A DNA stretch of 61,793 bases from Flavobacterium sp. (lineage in GTDB: Bacteria > Bacteroidota > Bacteroidia > Flavobacteriales > Flavobacteriaceae): assembly GCF_030146175.1 (NCBI RefSeq), contig NZ_JASLCE010000104.1, positions 1 through 61,793 of the forward strand, written 5' to 3'. The notes under the pieces were generated by a model that searched no databases, was not told where the DNA came from, and saw only the letters and a program-made list of their open reading frames with translations. Positions 24,893 through 33,128 of this stretch are shown in pieces. A program made the translations under genes and the position numbers. Positions within the stretch are counted from its first letter, which is position 1. The number at the start of each line of letters is the position of its first letter.

Positions 24893-25789
24893 TTAGTGCT
24901 TGCTGGTTAATTGTAAAAACTGTTCTTCGAGACTGTGTTTGCGTTTTACCAGATGATTCAGGACAATATTGTGCTGAAACAGGAAACGATTGAGCTCCGA
25001 AGCTTCCAATGGTGCATTGAGATAGACCAGCAATTTGCCTTCTTCCTCTTCAATTTTATCAATAGCGCTAAGGTTTGTAAGCGTCGATTTTAGGATTTCG
25101 TGATTGTCCGATTGCAGTTCAAAGAAGCCTTCGTTCGAAATAATACCGTCAACGGTACCGGTATATAGGATTTCGCCTTTGCGAAGTACGACCACGTGCG
25201 AACATACTTTTTCTACTTCGTCCAATAAGTGTGAAGCCAGTAGAATTGTTGTACCCATTGAGGCAATATGTCGGATGATATCACGAATCTGACGGATTCC
25301 CTGTGGATCCAATCCATTAGTGGGTTCGTCCAGAATCAGGATTTCAGGATCGTTTAAAAGTGCCGATGCAATAGCCAGACGTTGTTTCATTCCTAATGAA
25401 AAGGTTCTGAATTTGCTGTCTTTTCGTTCGTAAAGACCTACAACTTCCAGTTTTTCCTTTACTTTATCATACGAAACGCCTTTGATTTTGCAAACCAGTT
25501 TTAGGTTTTGTTCAGCGGTTAAATACGGATAAAAATTAGGCCGTTCGATAATGGCACCGACTTTTTTCAGCGCATGATGCGTGTCCAGTTTGCCGTCGAA
25601 CCAGGTGTAATTTCCAGCGGTTTTGTTAACCACATTCAGGATAATACCCAATGTAGTGGATTTTCCACTACCGTTCGGACCTAAAATGCCATATACATTT
25701 CCTTTTTTGATCTCGAAAGACACATTTTTTACGGCATGTACATTTCCGAACTTTTTATCTAAGTTTTGAATAGTAAGGATTGTTTCCAA
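24893..25789 (-). CDS. ABC transporter ATP-binding protein
   Basis: A 298-residue ATPase partner of the permease encoded next. Walker A is GPNGSGKST (about 41-49), the signature SLGMKQRLAIA near 138, Walker B ILILDEPTNGLDPQG near 158, and the H-loop LLASH near 190; the C-terminal extension (about 215-298) is usual for ABC-2 exporters. The start is set at TTG 25789 (LETILTIQNL reads METILTIQNL); the longer frame to 25981 would run 125 bases into the neighbouring barrel gene and has no homology-like sequence. Confidence 0.92.
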   Translation of the reverse strand: METILTIQNLDKKFGNVHAVKNVSFEIKKGNVYGILGPNGSGKSTTLGIILNVVNKTAGNYTWFDGKLDTHHALKKVGAIIERPNFYPYLTAEQNLKLVCKIKGVSYDKVKEKLEVVGLYERKDSKFRTFSLGMKQRLAIASALLNDPEILILDEPTNGLDPQGIRQIRDIIRHIASMGTTILLASHLLDEVEKVCSHVVVLRKGEILYTGTVDGIISNEGFFELQSDNHEILKSTLTNLSAIDKIEEEEGKLLVYLNAPLEASELNRFLFQHNIVLNHLVKRKHSLEEQFLQLTSKH

Positions 25790-25856
25790 AGTATATTTTT
25801 TTGATTGATAAAATATATGACGAACCACCAACCGATTTGTTACGACAAAAATAAAA

Positions 25857-27713
25857 TTATTGATACGGCACCACACTAGGATTCCCCATCTGGAAATTTT
25901 GCAAACCGAAATCGGTGTTTTTAAAGGAATTTGTCTTAAAAATATTATCTCCGTTTCCGGGAATCGTAGGATAGAAGGCAAACGACAATTGGAAGCTGTT
26001 AAAAACGAGGTAATCGTTACTGATCAGTACCCCTAAACCGAATTTGGAATAGAGTCGGGTGGAAAACAGATGGTTTTCATCGCCTAACATACCAAATGAA
26101 AAGTTGGCAAACGGACTAAAACGGAAACCGTACCAACTTCCCGGCATATACGATTGTGTTTGAACCGTAAACTGCCATCTCCGACTACCATAGAGATCGA
26201 CGCTATCAAAACCCTGAATACCATTAGTGCCGGATAAGGTTAATAAATCCCGTTCCGTAGGCAAACGATGACTACCGATGATTAGTTCGGGTTTTATAAA
26301 CTGACGGAATTTCCAACTACCGAGTTCAATAAGCTTGGTGAAATAATTAAGTTCAAAACGAAATACCGTTTGTTCGGTAGACGCACCGTTAAAATAAGCA
26401 CCCCATTCGACGGTAGTTCCTAGAAAACCGAAATTATAATAATCGCCGGATGACAGTCGGCCACCCAAATACAGGCGTTTTAATTGGTTTTTATGATGAA
26501 TCCCCGCGGTAATCGAGTACACACGCCCCACCGGAACGTCTTCGATAATACCGTAGTTAAATAAAAATCGTTCCTGAACGAAACTACGGGTGGTAATTCC
26601 GACACTGGCCAGATACAATTGGGTGTTGGAATAGTAATTGATCGAATCGTATTGTACGGAAGGTTTTTCGATAAACTTCAGGTTGTAATAACGGGCGGTG
26701 GTGACCAGATTGGTTACCCGGTTGTCTTCCGAACGTCCTTTAAAAATACGGAACGCATGACCTGCCCAGATATTTTGTCCTTCGGCTTTAAAGTTTTGGG
26801 AAACCATGTTCGGATTGCCCTCATCATCTAAAGTACCGTCTTTAAATTCTTCTTTATGGAAGTTTTGTTCAAAACCATAGCCGCCGGCCCATCGGGTTAA
26901 GGGCGAAAAGAACCCGCGTTCTACGGCAAAACCTTTAATATAATCGTCTTCCAGTCCGTATTCGTAGCGAAGTGTCGTATTGATATAGGTATTCCGGATG
27001 TTTGGAATCGTATATTTCGCACTATAGGCACTTTTATTATCGGAAAAACGTTGCTTGAAATTATTTTCGAACTCATGTCCCAATCCCAGAAAATTTCGTT
27101 CGGTTAACTCCAGATTGCTTTGCGAACTGGAAATGGCTCCGGTTGGTACAAAACTCCAGGAATCGAGTACGCGGATTACCACGTCGACCGAGTCGGGGCT
27201 TGTGGTGGGAACGGGTTTTACGACCACGCTGCGCACATAACGCTGGCGACGGATCAGACGTTCCGATTCCCGCATTTTGAGTGAATCGACTGTTTCGTTT
27301 TGCTTAAAAAGTAACAGGTTGCGCACCGTCCAGTTTTTGGTACGTATATGAATCCGGTTTCCAAAACGTTCGATCCATTTTCGCGGCGCCTCATTTTCAT
27401 CGGTAACGGAATAACCAAACGGATCCAGTGTTTCGATTTTGATGTTACGGATTACTTTTCCTTCAAACAGTAAATAGGAAGCCGCTTTGGGTGGCGGAGC
27501 GTTTTTAATTTCCTTTTTTGGAGTGGTTACACTACGGGTTGGCCTGAAAATAAGCCGGTGAATAAAACTGGTAAATTTCTTCTTTTTGGAAAACTTTTCG
27601 ATATCCTGATAAATGACTTTTGACGAATCGGCTTTGGTTTTGTTGTCCTGCGCATATCCATGTGATGCGAGAACGAGAAATACAACCAGAAAAGCAGCAA
27701 TTTTTTGTAACAT
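25857..27713 (-). CDS. BamA/Omp85-like outer membrane barrel protein
   Basis: A 618-residue outer-membrane protein. The signal peptide ends at about HGYAQ (21). An N-terminal periplasmic region holds one or two POTRA-like segments: VIRNIKIETLDPFGYSVTD near 90 and a later PDSVDVVIRVLDSWSF near 180. A C-terminal beta-barrel (about 200-618) has many alternating aromatic strands. It is shorter than BamA (about 800), so it is probably a TamA-like or surface-antigen paralogue and not the essential insertase. The ABC exporter genes follow downstream; a functional link is only suggested by proximity. Confidence 0.8.
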   Translation of the reverse strand: MLQKIAAFLVVFLVLASHGYAQDNKTKADSSKVIYQDIEKFSKKKKFTSFIHRLIFRPTRSVTTPKKEIKNAPPPKAASYLLFEGKVIRNIKIETLDPFGYSVTDENEAPRKWIERFGNRIHIRTKNWTVRNLLLFKQNETVDSLKMRESERLIRRQRYVRSVVVKPVPTTSPDSVDVVIRVLDSWSFVPTGAISSSQSNLELTERNFLGLGHEFENNFKQRFSDNKSAYSAKYTIPNIRNTYINTTLRYEYGLEDDYIKGFAVERGFFSPLTRWAGGYGFEQNFHKEEFKDGTLDDEGNPNMVSQNFKAEGQNIWAGHAFRIFKGRSEDNRVTNLVTTARYYNLKFIEKPSVQYDSINYYSNTQLYLASVGITTRSFVQERFLFNYGIIEDVPVGRVYSITAGIHHKNQLKRLYLGGRLSSGDYYNFGFLGTTVEWGAYFNGASTEQTVFRFELNYFTKLIELGSWKFRQFIKPELIIGSHRLPTERDLLTLSGTNGIQGFDSVDLYGSRRWQFTVQTQSYMPGSWYGFRFSPFANFSFGMLGDENHLFSTRLYSKFGLGVLISNDYLVFNSFQLSFAFYPTIPGNGDNIFKTNSFKNTDFGLQNFQMGNPSVVPYQ

Positions 27714-27845
27714 TTATCGGTAATAATCGGTACTTGATGTTATAAAGATACGTTAATGAACGGAAAAAAACGAATGTTGTTATCTTGTGGAATAAAAAAA
27801 ACAGGGAAGTCCCTTTTTGTCTTTTACAAGGGATATTGGAATAGT

Positions 27846-27880
27846 TACACCTGACAGGTTTTTAAAACCTGTCAGGTGTA
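27846..27880. repeat. Interspersed palindrome, copy 2
   Basis: A perfect inverted repeat with 17-base arms (left arm TACACCTGACAGGTTTT) around one T. The outer 12 bases of its arms equal those of copy 1 at 7202. It lies in the 222-base gap between a leftward terminator and the start of the barrel gene. Confidence 0.85.
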
Positions 27881-27890
27881 GTATTACATA

Positions 27891-27927
27891 AAAAAAAGCG
27901 GCTGTTCATTTTTGAAACAGCCGCTTT
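27891..27927 (-). terminator. Intrinsic terminator after the nucleoid-associated protein gene
   Basis: Read on the minus strand, AAAGCGGCTGTT and AACAGCCGCTTT form a 12-base-pair stem with a 9-base loop, followed by a run of T. It lies 9 bases after the stop codon at 27936. Confidence 0.88.
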
Positions 27928-27935
27928 GTCGTGTA

Positions 27936-28994
27936 TTAGCTTTTTTGCTCTTTGTTGAAGTATACTAAGTAGTAATACATCTGTTTTTCTTCGTCCCAGC
28001 CTTTTTCTACGAATTTTTCGGCACTTTCCGGGTTAATAAAGTCCAGTTTGATCTGAATGTTGGTATCCAGTTCGATGATGTTCTTCATTTTTTTACGGGC
28101 ATCCGAAACGGCCGCATTGGCAATCGGGAAGTTGGTCAGGTCTTCAATACTGTATTTTTCGCCTTTGTCAACTTTATAGTTTTTAAATTCGGAAATCAAA
28201 TCCGGATTGTCGATTACCTCGTTTAGGAAGTTGGTTTCTTCGAACTCGTCGTTTTTAGCAAAATAATTTACCGAACGGTTCATAAACATTACCTCTTCTT
28301 TTTTGTCTTCGGCCGGTAAAACAACTTCTTTTGCAAAATCCTGGCAGAATTTCAGGTATTTTTTAGTCATAAAGTTTTCATCCTGAAACGCATCCACCGA
28401 TAGGAAATGCTCCAACCAGTAACGCGCATCATAACGGTTACTGTCGATCGTTAAAATTTTATAACCTTCTTCTTTTTTATAGTTAAAGATCAAACAACCT
28501 TTGTCCAGTTTGTTCAGGTTGATTCCCTGTTGCAAAATCATTTCCAATGTCGAACCTTTTTCTTCAAACTGAAGGAAATCGGCTTTTAACTCACTTTTAA
28601 AAATTCCGATCGCATCCACCACATTATTATCGATCGAAACATTGGTCAGATAGGTTACATATACCTCTCCGTTTTTGATATGCGGATGGTTGGATTGCTC
28701 AAAAAGGTGTTTGGTTATCTTTTTAGAAACATCATGAATGCTTCCCGGGTTAGCAAAAATCTCATTTGAGAAATTGTACATTTCGTTATAATCCAAATCC
28801 ACATCGTGTGCAAACTGAAAGTAATTTTCCTCTTTTTCGCGGAAAGGTTTGAAAAAATACTCTTTTAATAAAGGCATAATCTCATCATTCAGACCGTAAG
28901 GTGTGTCCGAAAGAAAGATAGCCTCGCTACGGCTTTTATTTCCTACTCTGTGGATAGAAAGGTTGTCGATGTGGGTATTAAATAAGTTTATCAT
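27936..28994 (-). CDS. Nucleoid-associated protein, NdpA/YejK family
   Basis: A 352-residue cytoplasmic protein of the 37-kDa nucleoid-associated family. Family segments include the N-terminal INLFNTHIDNLSIHRVGNK, KNGEVYVTYLTNV near 110, the middle LQQGINLNKLDKGCLIFN near 160, and DSNRYDARYWLEHFL near 185. The E. coli relative binds nucleoid DNA; the function in Bacteroidota is not known to me. Single gene between its terminator and the terminator of the next gene upstream; no clear -7 element was found. Confidence 0.9.
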   Translation of the reverse strand: MINLFNTHIDNLSIHRVGNKSRSEAIFLSDTPYGLNDEIMPLLKEYFFKPFREKEENYFQFAHDVDLDYNEMYNFSNEIFANPGSIHDVSKKITKHLFEQSNHPHIKNGEVYVTYLTNVSIDNNVVDAIGIFKSELKADFLQFEEKGSTLEMILQQGINLNKLDKGCLIFNYKKEEGYKILTIDSNRYDARYWLEHFLSVDAFQDENFMTKKYLKFCQDFAKEVVLPAEDKKEEVMFMNRSVNYFAKNDEFEETNFLNEVIDNPDLISEFKNYKVDKGEKYSIEDLTNFPIANAAVSDARKKMKNIIELDTNIQIKLDFINPESAEKFVEKGWDEEKQMYYYLVYFNKEQKS

Positions 28995-29014
28995 GGTGTT
29001 ATAATTGCTGTGGC

Positions 29015-29048
29015 AAAAAAATCCGACTGTTTTTTAGTCGGATTTTTT
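29015..29048 (-). terminator. Intrinsic terminator after the pRiA4b ORF-3-like gene
   Basis: On the minus strand AAAAAATCCGACT and AGTCGGATTTTTT form a 13-base-pair stem with a 7- to 8-base loop. It lies 44 bases after the stop at 29093. Confidence 0.85.
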
Positions 29049-29092
29049 ATGCCGGATATATTAATGATGTGGTTGTATTTTTAAAGCGATTT

Positions 29093-29638
29093 TTAGTTCC
29101 AGTTTTCTTCAAAACCGTAATCGTTAAAACTGTCGTCTCCGTCGAACATGTCAAGATCTTCCTCGTCAAAATCGTCTTCAAACTCCCCGTACATATCGTC
29201 GCTCGATACAATAGGACTGTTGAAATCTTTGGTTGGCGCGTCTACAGGTAATTCACCATGCGCAAACATCAGATCCGGATAGGTTACCCCGTTTTCAGGT
29301 TCTTCTACAGCGGCCAATTCTACGAAAAAGGTCCACATGTTTAGGAAATCGTATACATAGATGATTTTAGTACTGTCTTCATCCAGAATGGAAGAAAGCG
29401 GGTAATCAGCCATGGTTCTTTGTTCGCCCGGAACGTCACCGGTATCAAACAACGGGATTTCGTCTTCTTGTGTCCATTCGTCATCACAAGTGTAAAATGA
29501 AGCGATCTCCATTCCGTCAAAGCCAAAAGCGTTTACGATAGCATTGTGTAAATCCTCCAGAGAATCGTCTTCAAGAATGGCAATGTCCCTGAAAATGTCT
29601 TCTTCGGCGTCGAGTATAACTCTAAATTTATAAACCAT
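29093..29638 (-). CDS. Plasmid pRiA4b ORF-3-like (IS1096 TnpR-like) family protein
   Basis: A 181-residue protein with the family start VYKFRVILDAEEDIFRDIAI and LEDLHNAIVNAFGFDGMEIASFY, then LSSILDEDSTKIIYVYDFLNMWTFFVEL. The C-terminal 45 residues are very acidic (DDMYGEFEDDFDEEDLDMFD), which is common in flavobacterial members. The family name comes from mobile elements, but no transposase is near and the gene has its own good promoter, so here it looks like a resident housekeeping-type gene. The function is unknown. Confidence 0.87.
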   Translation of the reverse strand: MVYKFRVILDAEEDIFRDIAILEDDSLEDLHNAIVNAFGFDGMEIASFYTCDDEWTQEDEIPLFDTGDVPGEQRTMADYPLSSILDEDSTKIIYVYDFLNMWTFFVELAAVEEPENGVTYPDLMFAHGELPVDAPTKDFNSPIVSSDDMYGEFEDDFDEEDLDMFDGDDSFNDYGFEENWN

Positions 29639-29660
29639 AACCTTATTTATTTTAAAAAGC

Positions 29661-29690
29661 CAAAGTTACGGTTAATACTTTTGATTCCAA
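29661..29690 (-). promoter_or_regulatory. Strong predicted promoter of the pRiA4b ORF-3-like gene
   Basis: On the minus strand TTG (29690-29688), 19 bases, then TAACTTTG (29668-29661): both -33 and -7 elements match with correct spacing. The leader to the ATG at 29638 is about 15 bases. Confidence 0.7.
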
Positions 29691-29786
29691 TTAGTGTTGA
29701 TAATTTTTTGACGAAGTTTTGTAAGGTGTTTGATTATAGTGTGTTAAGTGCATTTTTGAGCAGCTACTGTTTTGGGTAAGAAACAT

Positions 29787-30176
29787 TTATTTTTCGTAGA
29801 ATTCGATCGGAAGATCGTCCGGATCGGCGATAAAGAAAAAGCGTTTTCCGGTATATTCATCCACACGAATGGTTTCGGTTTCGATTTTACGTTCGGAAAG
29901 ATACTGCTGTGTGGCGACAATATCGTCGACTTCAAATGCCAGGTGGCGCAATCCGGCAGCTTCCGGTCGGGAAGGGCGTTGCGGCGGATCGGGAAAAGAA
30001 AAAAGTTCGAGGCAATAATTTCCGTTTATAGCCAAATCCAGTTTATACGATTGGCGTTCGCTTCGGTATACTTCCTGAAGGACGGTTAATCCTAAAATTT
30101 CGGTATAAAAATGTTTGGAAACAGTATAGTCCGAACAGATAACGGCAATATGGTGGATTTTGTTAAGCGATAACAT
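29787..30176 (-). CDS. VOC-family protein, glyoxalase I-like
   Basis: A 129-residue vicinal-oxygen-chelate protein. The start LSLNKIHHIAVICSDY carries the first metal-ligand His, and LRHLAFEVDDI near 78 and the C-terminal DPDDLPIEFYEK provide the second His and the Glu. It resembles the YaeR/GloA2 group; lactoylglutathione lyase activity is possible but not certain. ATG 30176 is chosen because the longer frame to 30254 runs through a terminator hairpin. No promoter was found between that hairpin and the ATG, so expression may rely on read-through. Confidence 0.88.
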   Translation of the reverse strand: MLSLNKIHHIAVICSDYTVSKHFYTEILGLTVLQEVYRSERQSYKLDLAINGNYCLELFSFPDPPQRPSRPEAAGLRHLAFEVDDIVATQQYLSERKIETETIRVDEYTGKRFFFIADPDDLPIEFYEK

Positions 30177-30184
30177 GGAATAGA

Positions 30185-30215
30185 GAAAAGAAAAAGCCTG
30201 GTGTGAACCAGGCTT
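30185..30215 (-). terminator. Intrinsic terminator after the 144-residue secreted protein gene
   Basis: On the minus strand AAGCCTGGT / ACCAGGCTT with a TCAC loop, followed by TTTCTTTTC. It ends only 9 bases before the VOC gene ATG. Confidence 0.8.
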
Positions 30216-30222
30216 CTGTAAA

Positions 30223-30657
30223 TTATTTTTTAGCTTTTGGAGCTGGAGCGGCACTTTTAGCCTTTGCAGTTCCGTTTACTGTATTTAATACCGTTTCGAA
30301 CGAATTGTTTACTTTGGTAAGTGCTTTTAAAATCGCATCATTAGAACCGTTACTGTTAATGATGTCATTTAAGTCTTTGGTTTCGTTGTGTAGTGTTTCT
30401 ACCTTTTCTGTTAAACCTGAAGTTCGGGTTACATGCTCCGGAAATTTATTGGCATCAATTGCTACTGCATATTTTACCAGATATTCTCCATTTCCTTTAA
30501 GCGGAGCGAAATTCCCTTTCTGAGTCTCACGGGATACTTTGGTTAATAAATCCTGAAAATTTTTCATTTCCGGCCATTTATCGGTAACGGACTGTGCTGA
30601 AATCGTGTTTAATGCGAATAATGCAACGATCACTAATAAAGATTTAAAGTATTTCAT
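30223..30657 (-). CDS. Small secreted helical protein of unknown function
   Basis: A 144-residue protein with a signal peptide (MKYFKSLLVIVALFALNTISAQ). The mature part is predicted helical (DKWPEMKNFQDLLTKVSRETQKGNF and TEKVETLHNETKDLNDIINS) and ends in an Ala/Pro/Lys tail (AKAKSAAPAPKAKK). It is probably periplasmic. I do not recognise a named family. It is a single gene with a terminator; a near -7 element (minus strand TAGTATTG, one mismatch, 30691-30684) lies upstream. Confidence 0.8.
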   Translation of the reverse strand: MKYFKSLLVIVALFALNTISAQSVTDKWPEMKNFQDLLTKVSRETQKGNFAPLKGNGEYLVKYAVAIDANKFPEHVTRTSGLTEKVETLHNETKDLNDIINSNGSNDAILKALTKVNNSFETVLNTVNGTAKAKSAAPAPKAKK

Positions 30658-30786
30658 AGTTTAAGGTAGTTAATATTGTTTTGCAATACTAAGAAAATTA
30701 ATTTTATAATTATAATATTTTAAGAGTAATTAAAATATTGATATCATTTTGTTATTAATTCGCACTTTTAGCAGCACTTTGTTAGT

Positions 30787-31383
30787 TTAAGGTTTTAACC
30801 GACTGATGATACTTTTCTTAAAATGAGTAAACTTTGGATGCGTAGGATACTGTCGGTTGGAAGTCATATTGTTAAAGATGAGGGCCACTGCCAGTAGTAT
30901 CAGTGCCCCGGTTAATACCGGAGAAATCACATACCCGTAACCCAGTTCTTTGATCTGAGGCGAACCGGTTACCGCGATCAATGCTGTGGCACCTCCCGGT
31001 GGATGCAAGGTTTTGGTGATCTGCATCAGCACAATCGACAGCGAAACCGCCAAAGGAGCCGAAATCCATAGAATATCCGGAATTAGTTTTTGTATGGTAA
31101 CACCGATCAGTGCCGAAATAAGATGGCCACCTACGAGATTGCGCGGTTGTGCCAGCGGACTCTGAATCACGCCGTAAACCAGTACGCACGACGCGCCAAA
31201 AGAACCGATCAGGAAGGTATAATCCTGAGGCGTAAACAAACCGTATTGCAGGTAGGAGATAATTCCCAATCCAACCAACGATCCAAGGAAAGCCCAGAAA
31301 TGTTCTTTATAATCGATTAGTGTTTCTTTGTAAAGCACATAACGGGCTTTACGATAATTGCGTTTTATTTTAGGGGTAGGCAT
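30787..31383 (-). CDS. HPP family membrane protein
   Basis: A 198-residue membrane protein with four predicted transmembrane helices. The name-giving motif is visible as TLHPPGGATALIAV (near residue 126); GSFGASCVLVYG near 60 and PLAQPRNLVGGHLISALIG near 75 are the other family signatures. A chloroplast HPP protein has been reported to carry nitrite, so anion transport is a reasonable guess. The gene starts just after the ClC gene stop (31385), which points to one transcript and perhaps one anion-handling function. Confidence 0.92.
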   Translation of the reverse strand: MPTPKIKRNYRKARYVLYKETLIDYKEHFWAFLGSLVGLGIISYLQYGLFTPQDYTFLIGSFGASCVLVYGVIQSPLAQPRNLVGGHLISALIGVTIQKLIPDILWISAPLAVSLSIVLMQITKTLHPPGGATALIAVTGSPQIKELGYGYVISPVLTGALILLAVALIFNNMTSNRQYPTHPKFTHFKKSIISRLKP

Positions 31384-31384
31384 A

Positions 31385-32656
31385 TTAAACTCGGGAATAG
31401 CTGTAAACAGTATACGGATAAATGAATTTAGCAGTAGTTTTCGATACCAGACAAACCATCAGGATCGGGAAAAACAAGGTATAATCGCCAATGGCTTCAC
31501 ATACCAGAAATAAGGCTGTAAAAGGCGCATGAATACTGGCACTTAACATAGCCGCCATTCCGATAACCATAAAGTTAACCGGCAGGACATTGGCATGGAA
31601 AAACGTATTTAAAACCGAGGCCGTTAGTAAACCCAGAAAAGCACCGATAAACAAACTCGGTGCAAATACACCGCCATCGCCACCGGAAACCAGCGTTAAT
31701 GAGGTTACGATAGGTTTTAGTAAAATCACAAAAACCAACGTAGCGGCCAAAGATACGGTGAGTGTAAGATGACCCGATTGTTGTGTGAGTTCTTTTACTG
31801 CGTGATAACCTTCGCCATAAAGCTGCGGGAAAACAAGTAGCGCAAGGCTAACCAATCCGGCGCCAATAATAATACGAAAATGATGCTGGTCGATTTCAGC
31901 GAATTTCTTTTTAAAAAGCAAGACACATCGATTCAGATATACCGCATTCACCCCGGCAATCATTCCTAAGAGGATCATATATGGAAGGGCGTGTAAATGC
32001 CAAGGCAATACATTGAGATTAAAAAGCGGCTGATTGTCTACAAAATACGTAAACAGAAACGCAACTGCAACGGCAATGCCATTGGTTAGCAAAAACGATC
32101 GCGACCATTTTCGGGAGATCACCTCATACGCAAAAATCAGTCCGGCAAGTGGACTACCAAAAAGCGCGGTGATTCCGGAAGCAATTCCGGCACAAATGAG
32201 TTGTGTTTTATAACGTTTAAACAGATTTTCCTTTTGCTGAACCACCGAACCGATAGCTGCCGAAGCCACTACGGTAGAAACCTCAATCCCGGTAGAACCA
32301 CCAAAAATAACCGTGATCAAACCATTAATAAAATGTGAACTCACTTTATAGGCCGGCAGGTTTTTGTTTTTGGATTCGGTACTTTCATAAATCTCCTTGA
32401 TACCTTTGTTTTCCTTTTTACGAAATAGCGTCTGCCTTAAAAAATAAATGATCGAAAATCCCAATACCGGGAATAATAAATACAACAGCCAGTGTTGCTG
32501 GGCCAGTGTAAAGAAAATAGCTTCGTAATGTTCCGTTATTTTTTTGAGTGTATTGCCGAGTAAGGCACTTAAAAAACCAATAACGGCAGATGTGATGATC
32601 AACTTTTGAAGAACAATCAGACGATGGTTCTTTTTGATCCGGGTTATTTTTTTCAT
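31385..32656 (-). CDS. ClC-family chloride channel or H+/anion antiporter
   Basis: A 423-residue protein with about ten to twelve hydrophobic segments. Family motifs: GGSTGIEVSTVV near residue 118 (the second selectivity region, with the gating-glutamate position kept as Glu), GSPLAGLIFAYEV near 165, and GGDGGVFAPSLFIGAFLG near 322 (the GxFxP motif). No C-terminal CBS domains. The retained Glu argues for transport coupled to protons, but channel function is possible. HPP follows directly. An exact -7 element lies upstream. Confidence 0.93.
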   Translation of the reverse strand: MKKITRIKKNHRLIVLQKLIITSAVIGFLSALLGNTLKKITEHYEAIFFTLAQQHWLLYLLFPVLGFSIIYFLRQTLFRKKENKGIKEIYESTESKNKNLPAYKVSSHFINGLITVIFGGSTGIEVSTVVASAAIGSVVQQKENLFKRYKTQLICAGIASGITALFGSPLAGLIFAYEVISRKWSRSFLLTNGIAVAVAFLFTYFVDNQPLFNLNVLPWHLHALPYMILLGMIAGVNAVYLNRCVLLFKKKFAEIDQHHFRIIIGAGLVSLALLVFPQLYGEGYHAVKELTQQSGHLTLTVSLAATLVFVILLKPIVTSLTLVSGGDGGVFAPSLFIGAFLGLLTASVLNTFFHANVLPVNFMVIGMAAMLSASIHAPFTALFLVCEAIGDYTLFFPILMVCLVSKTTAKFIYPYTVYSYSRV

Positions 32657-32690
32657 TTCGGGGGGAGCTATGAATGCAAAATTTGATACG

Positions 32691-32698
32691 CAAAAATA
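32691..32698 (-). promoter_or_regulatory. Predicted -7 element for the ClC-HPP operon
   Basis: CAAAAATA on the plus strand reads TATTTTTG on the minus strand, an exact match 34 bases before the ClC ATG. No -33 TTG was found. Confidence 0.5.
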
Positions 32699-32737
32699 AC
32701 CATTGAAATGCTAAAAAACGGTATAAAAACGTTAAAG

Positions 32738-33109
32738 TTACGGTGTGACAATCCACCATTGGTTTCCAAAAGGATCTTCAAAACCAGCGGTATAGCCGTA
32801 ATCCTGGCGAACAGGCTGCATTAACGAGACAGCTTTTTGCTGTAATGCTTTTTGATAGACCGTATCCACATCGGCTACATAAATAAACATCCCGCAGGAG
32901 CGAGTCTCATAATTGTCCGGTTTTTGGGCGAACATGATTACCGCGTCTCCAATCCGAATTTCGCCATGCATAATGGTTCGATTGCCTTCACCGGGAACGA
33001 TAAGCTGCTCCTGGGCGTCCAGTACTTTTTTGGTAAAATCGAGAAAAGCCTCGGCATGGTCGGTAATGATATACGGCATGACCGGCAGGTATTGTTCTGG
33101 AATTTTCAT
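32738..33109 (-). CDS. VOC-family protein, PhnB-like
   Basis: A 123-residue protein of the PhnB-like glyoxalase/bleomycin-resistance fold. The order YLPVMPYIITDHAEAFLDFTKKVL, then HGEIRIGDAVIMFAQK, and the C-terminal YGYTAGFEDPFGNQWWIVTP is diagnostic of the group. The metal ligands are only partly conserved, as is usual for PhnB-like members. It starts 19 bases after the MmcQ/YjbR gene and shares its transcript. The substrate is unknown. Confidence 0.9.
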   Translation of the reverse strand: MKIPEQYLPVMPYIITDHAEAFLDFTKKVLDAQEQLIVPGEGNRTIMHGEIRIGDAVIMFAQKPDNYETRSCGMFIYVADVDTVYQKALQQKAVSLMQPVRQDYGYTAGFEDPFGNQWWIVTP

Positions 33110-33128
33110 ACTACTATTTTTAGCGTTA

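Noticed and set aside
25790..25981. N-terminal extension of the ABC ATPase gene to an ATG at 25981
   Set aside because: It would overlap the barrel gene by 125 bases and adds residues that look like an antiparallel shadow; the ABC domain begins at the TTG 25789.
29093..29638. pRiA4b ORF-3 (IS1096 TnpR-like) name considered as evidence for a mobile element
   Set aside because: No transposase, terminal inverted repeats or target duplication are visible, and the gene has a well-formed resident promoter and terminator.
30177..30254. N-terminal extension of the VOC gene to 30254
   Set aside because: It reads through a terminator hairpin and into the upstream gene; the VOC domain begins at ATG 30176.
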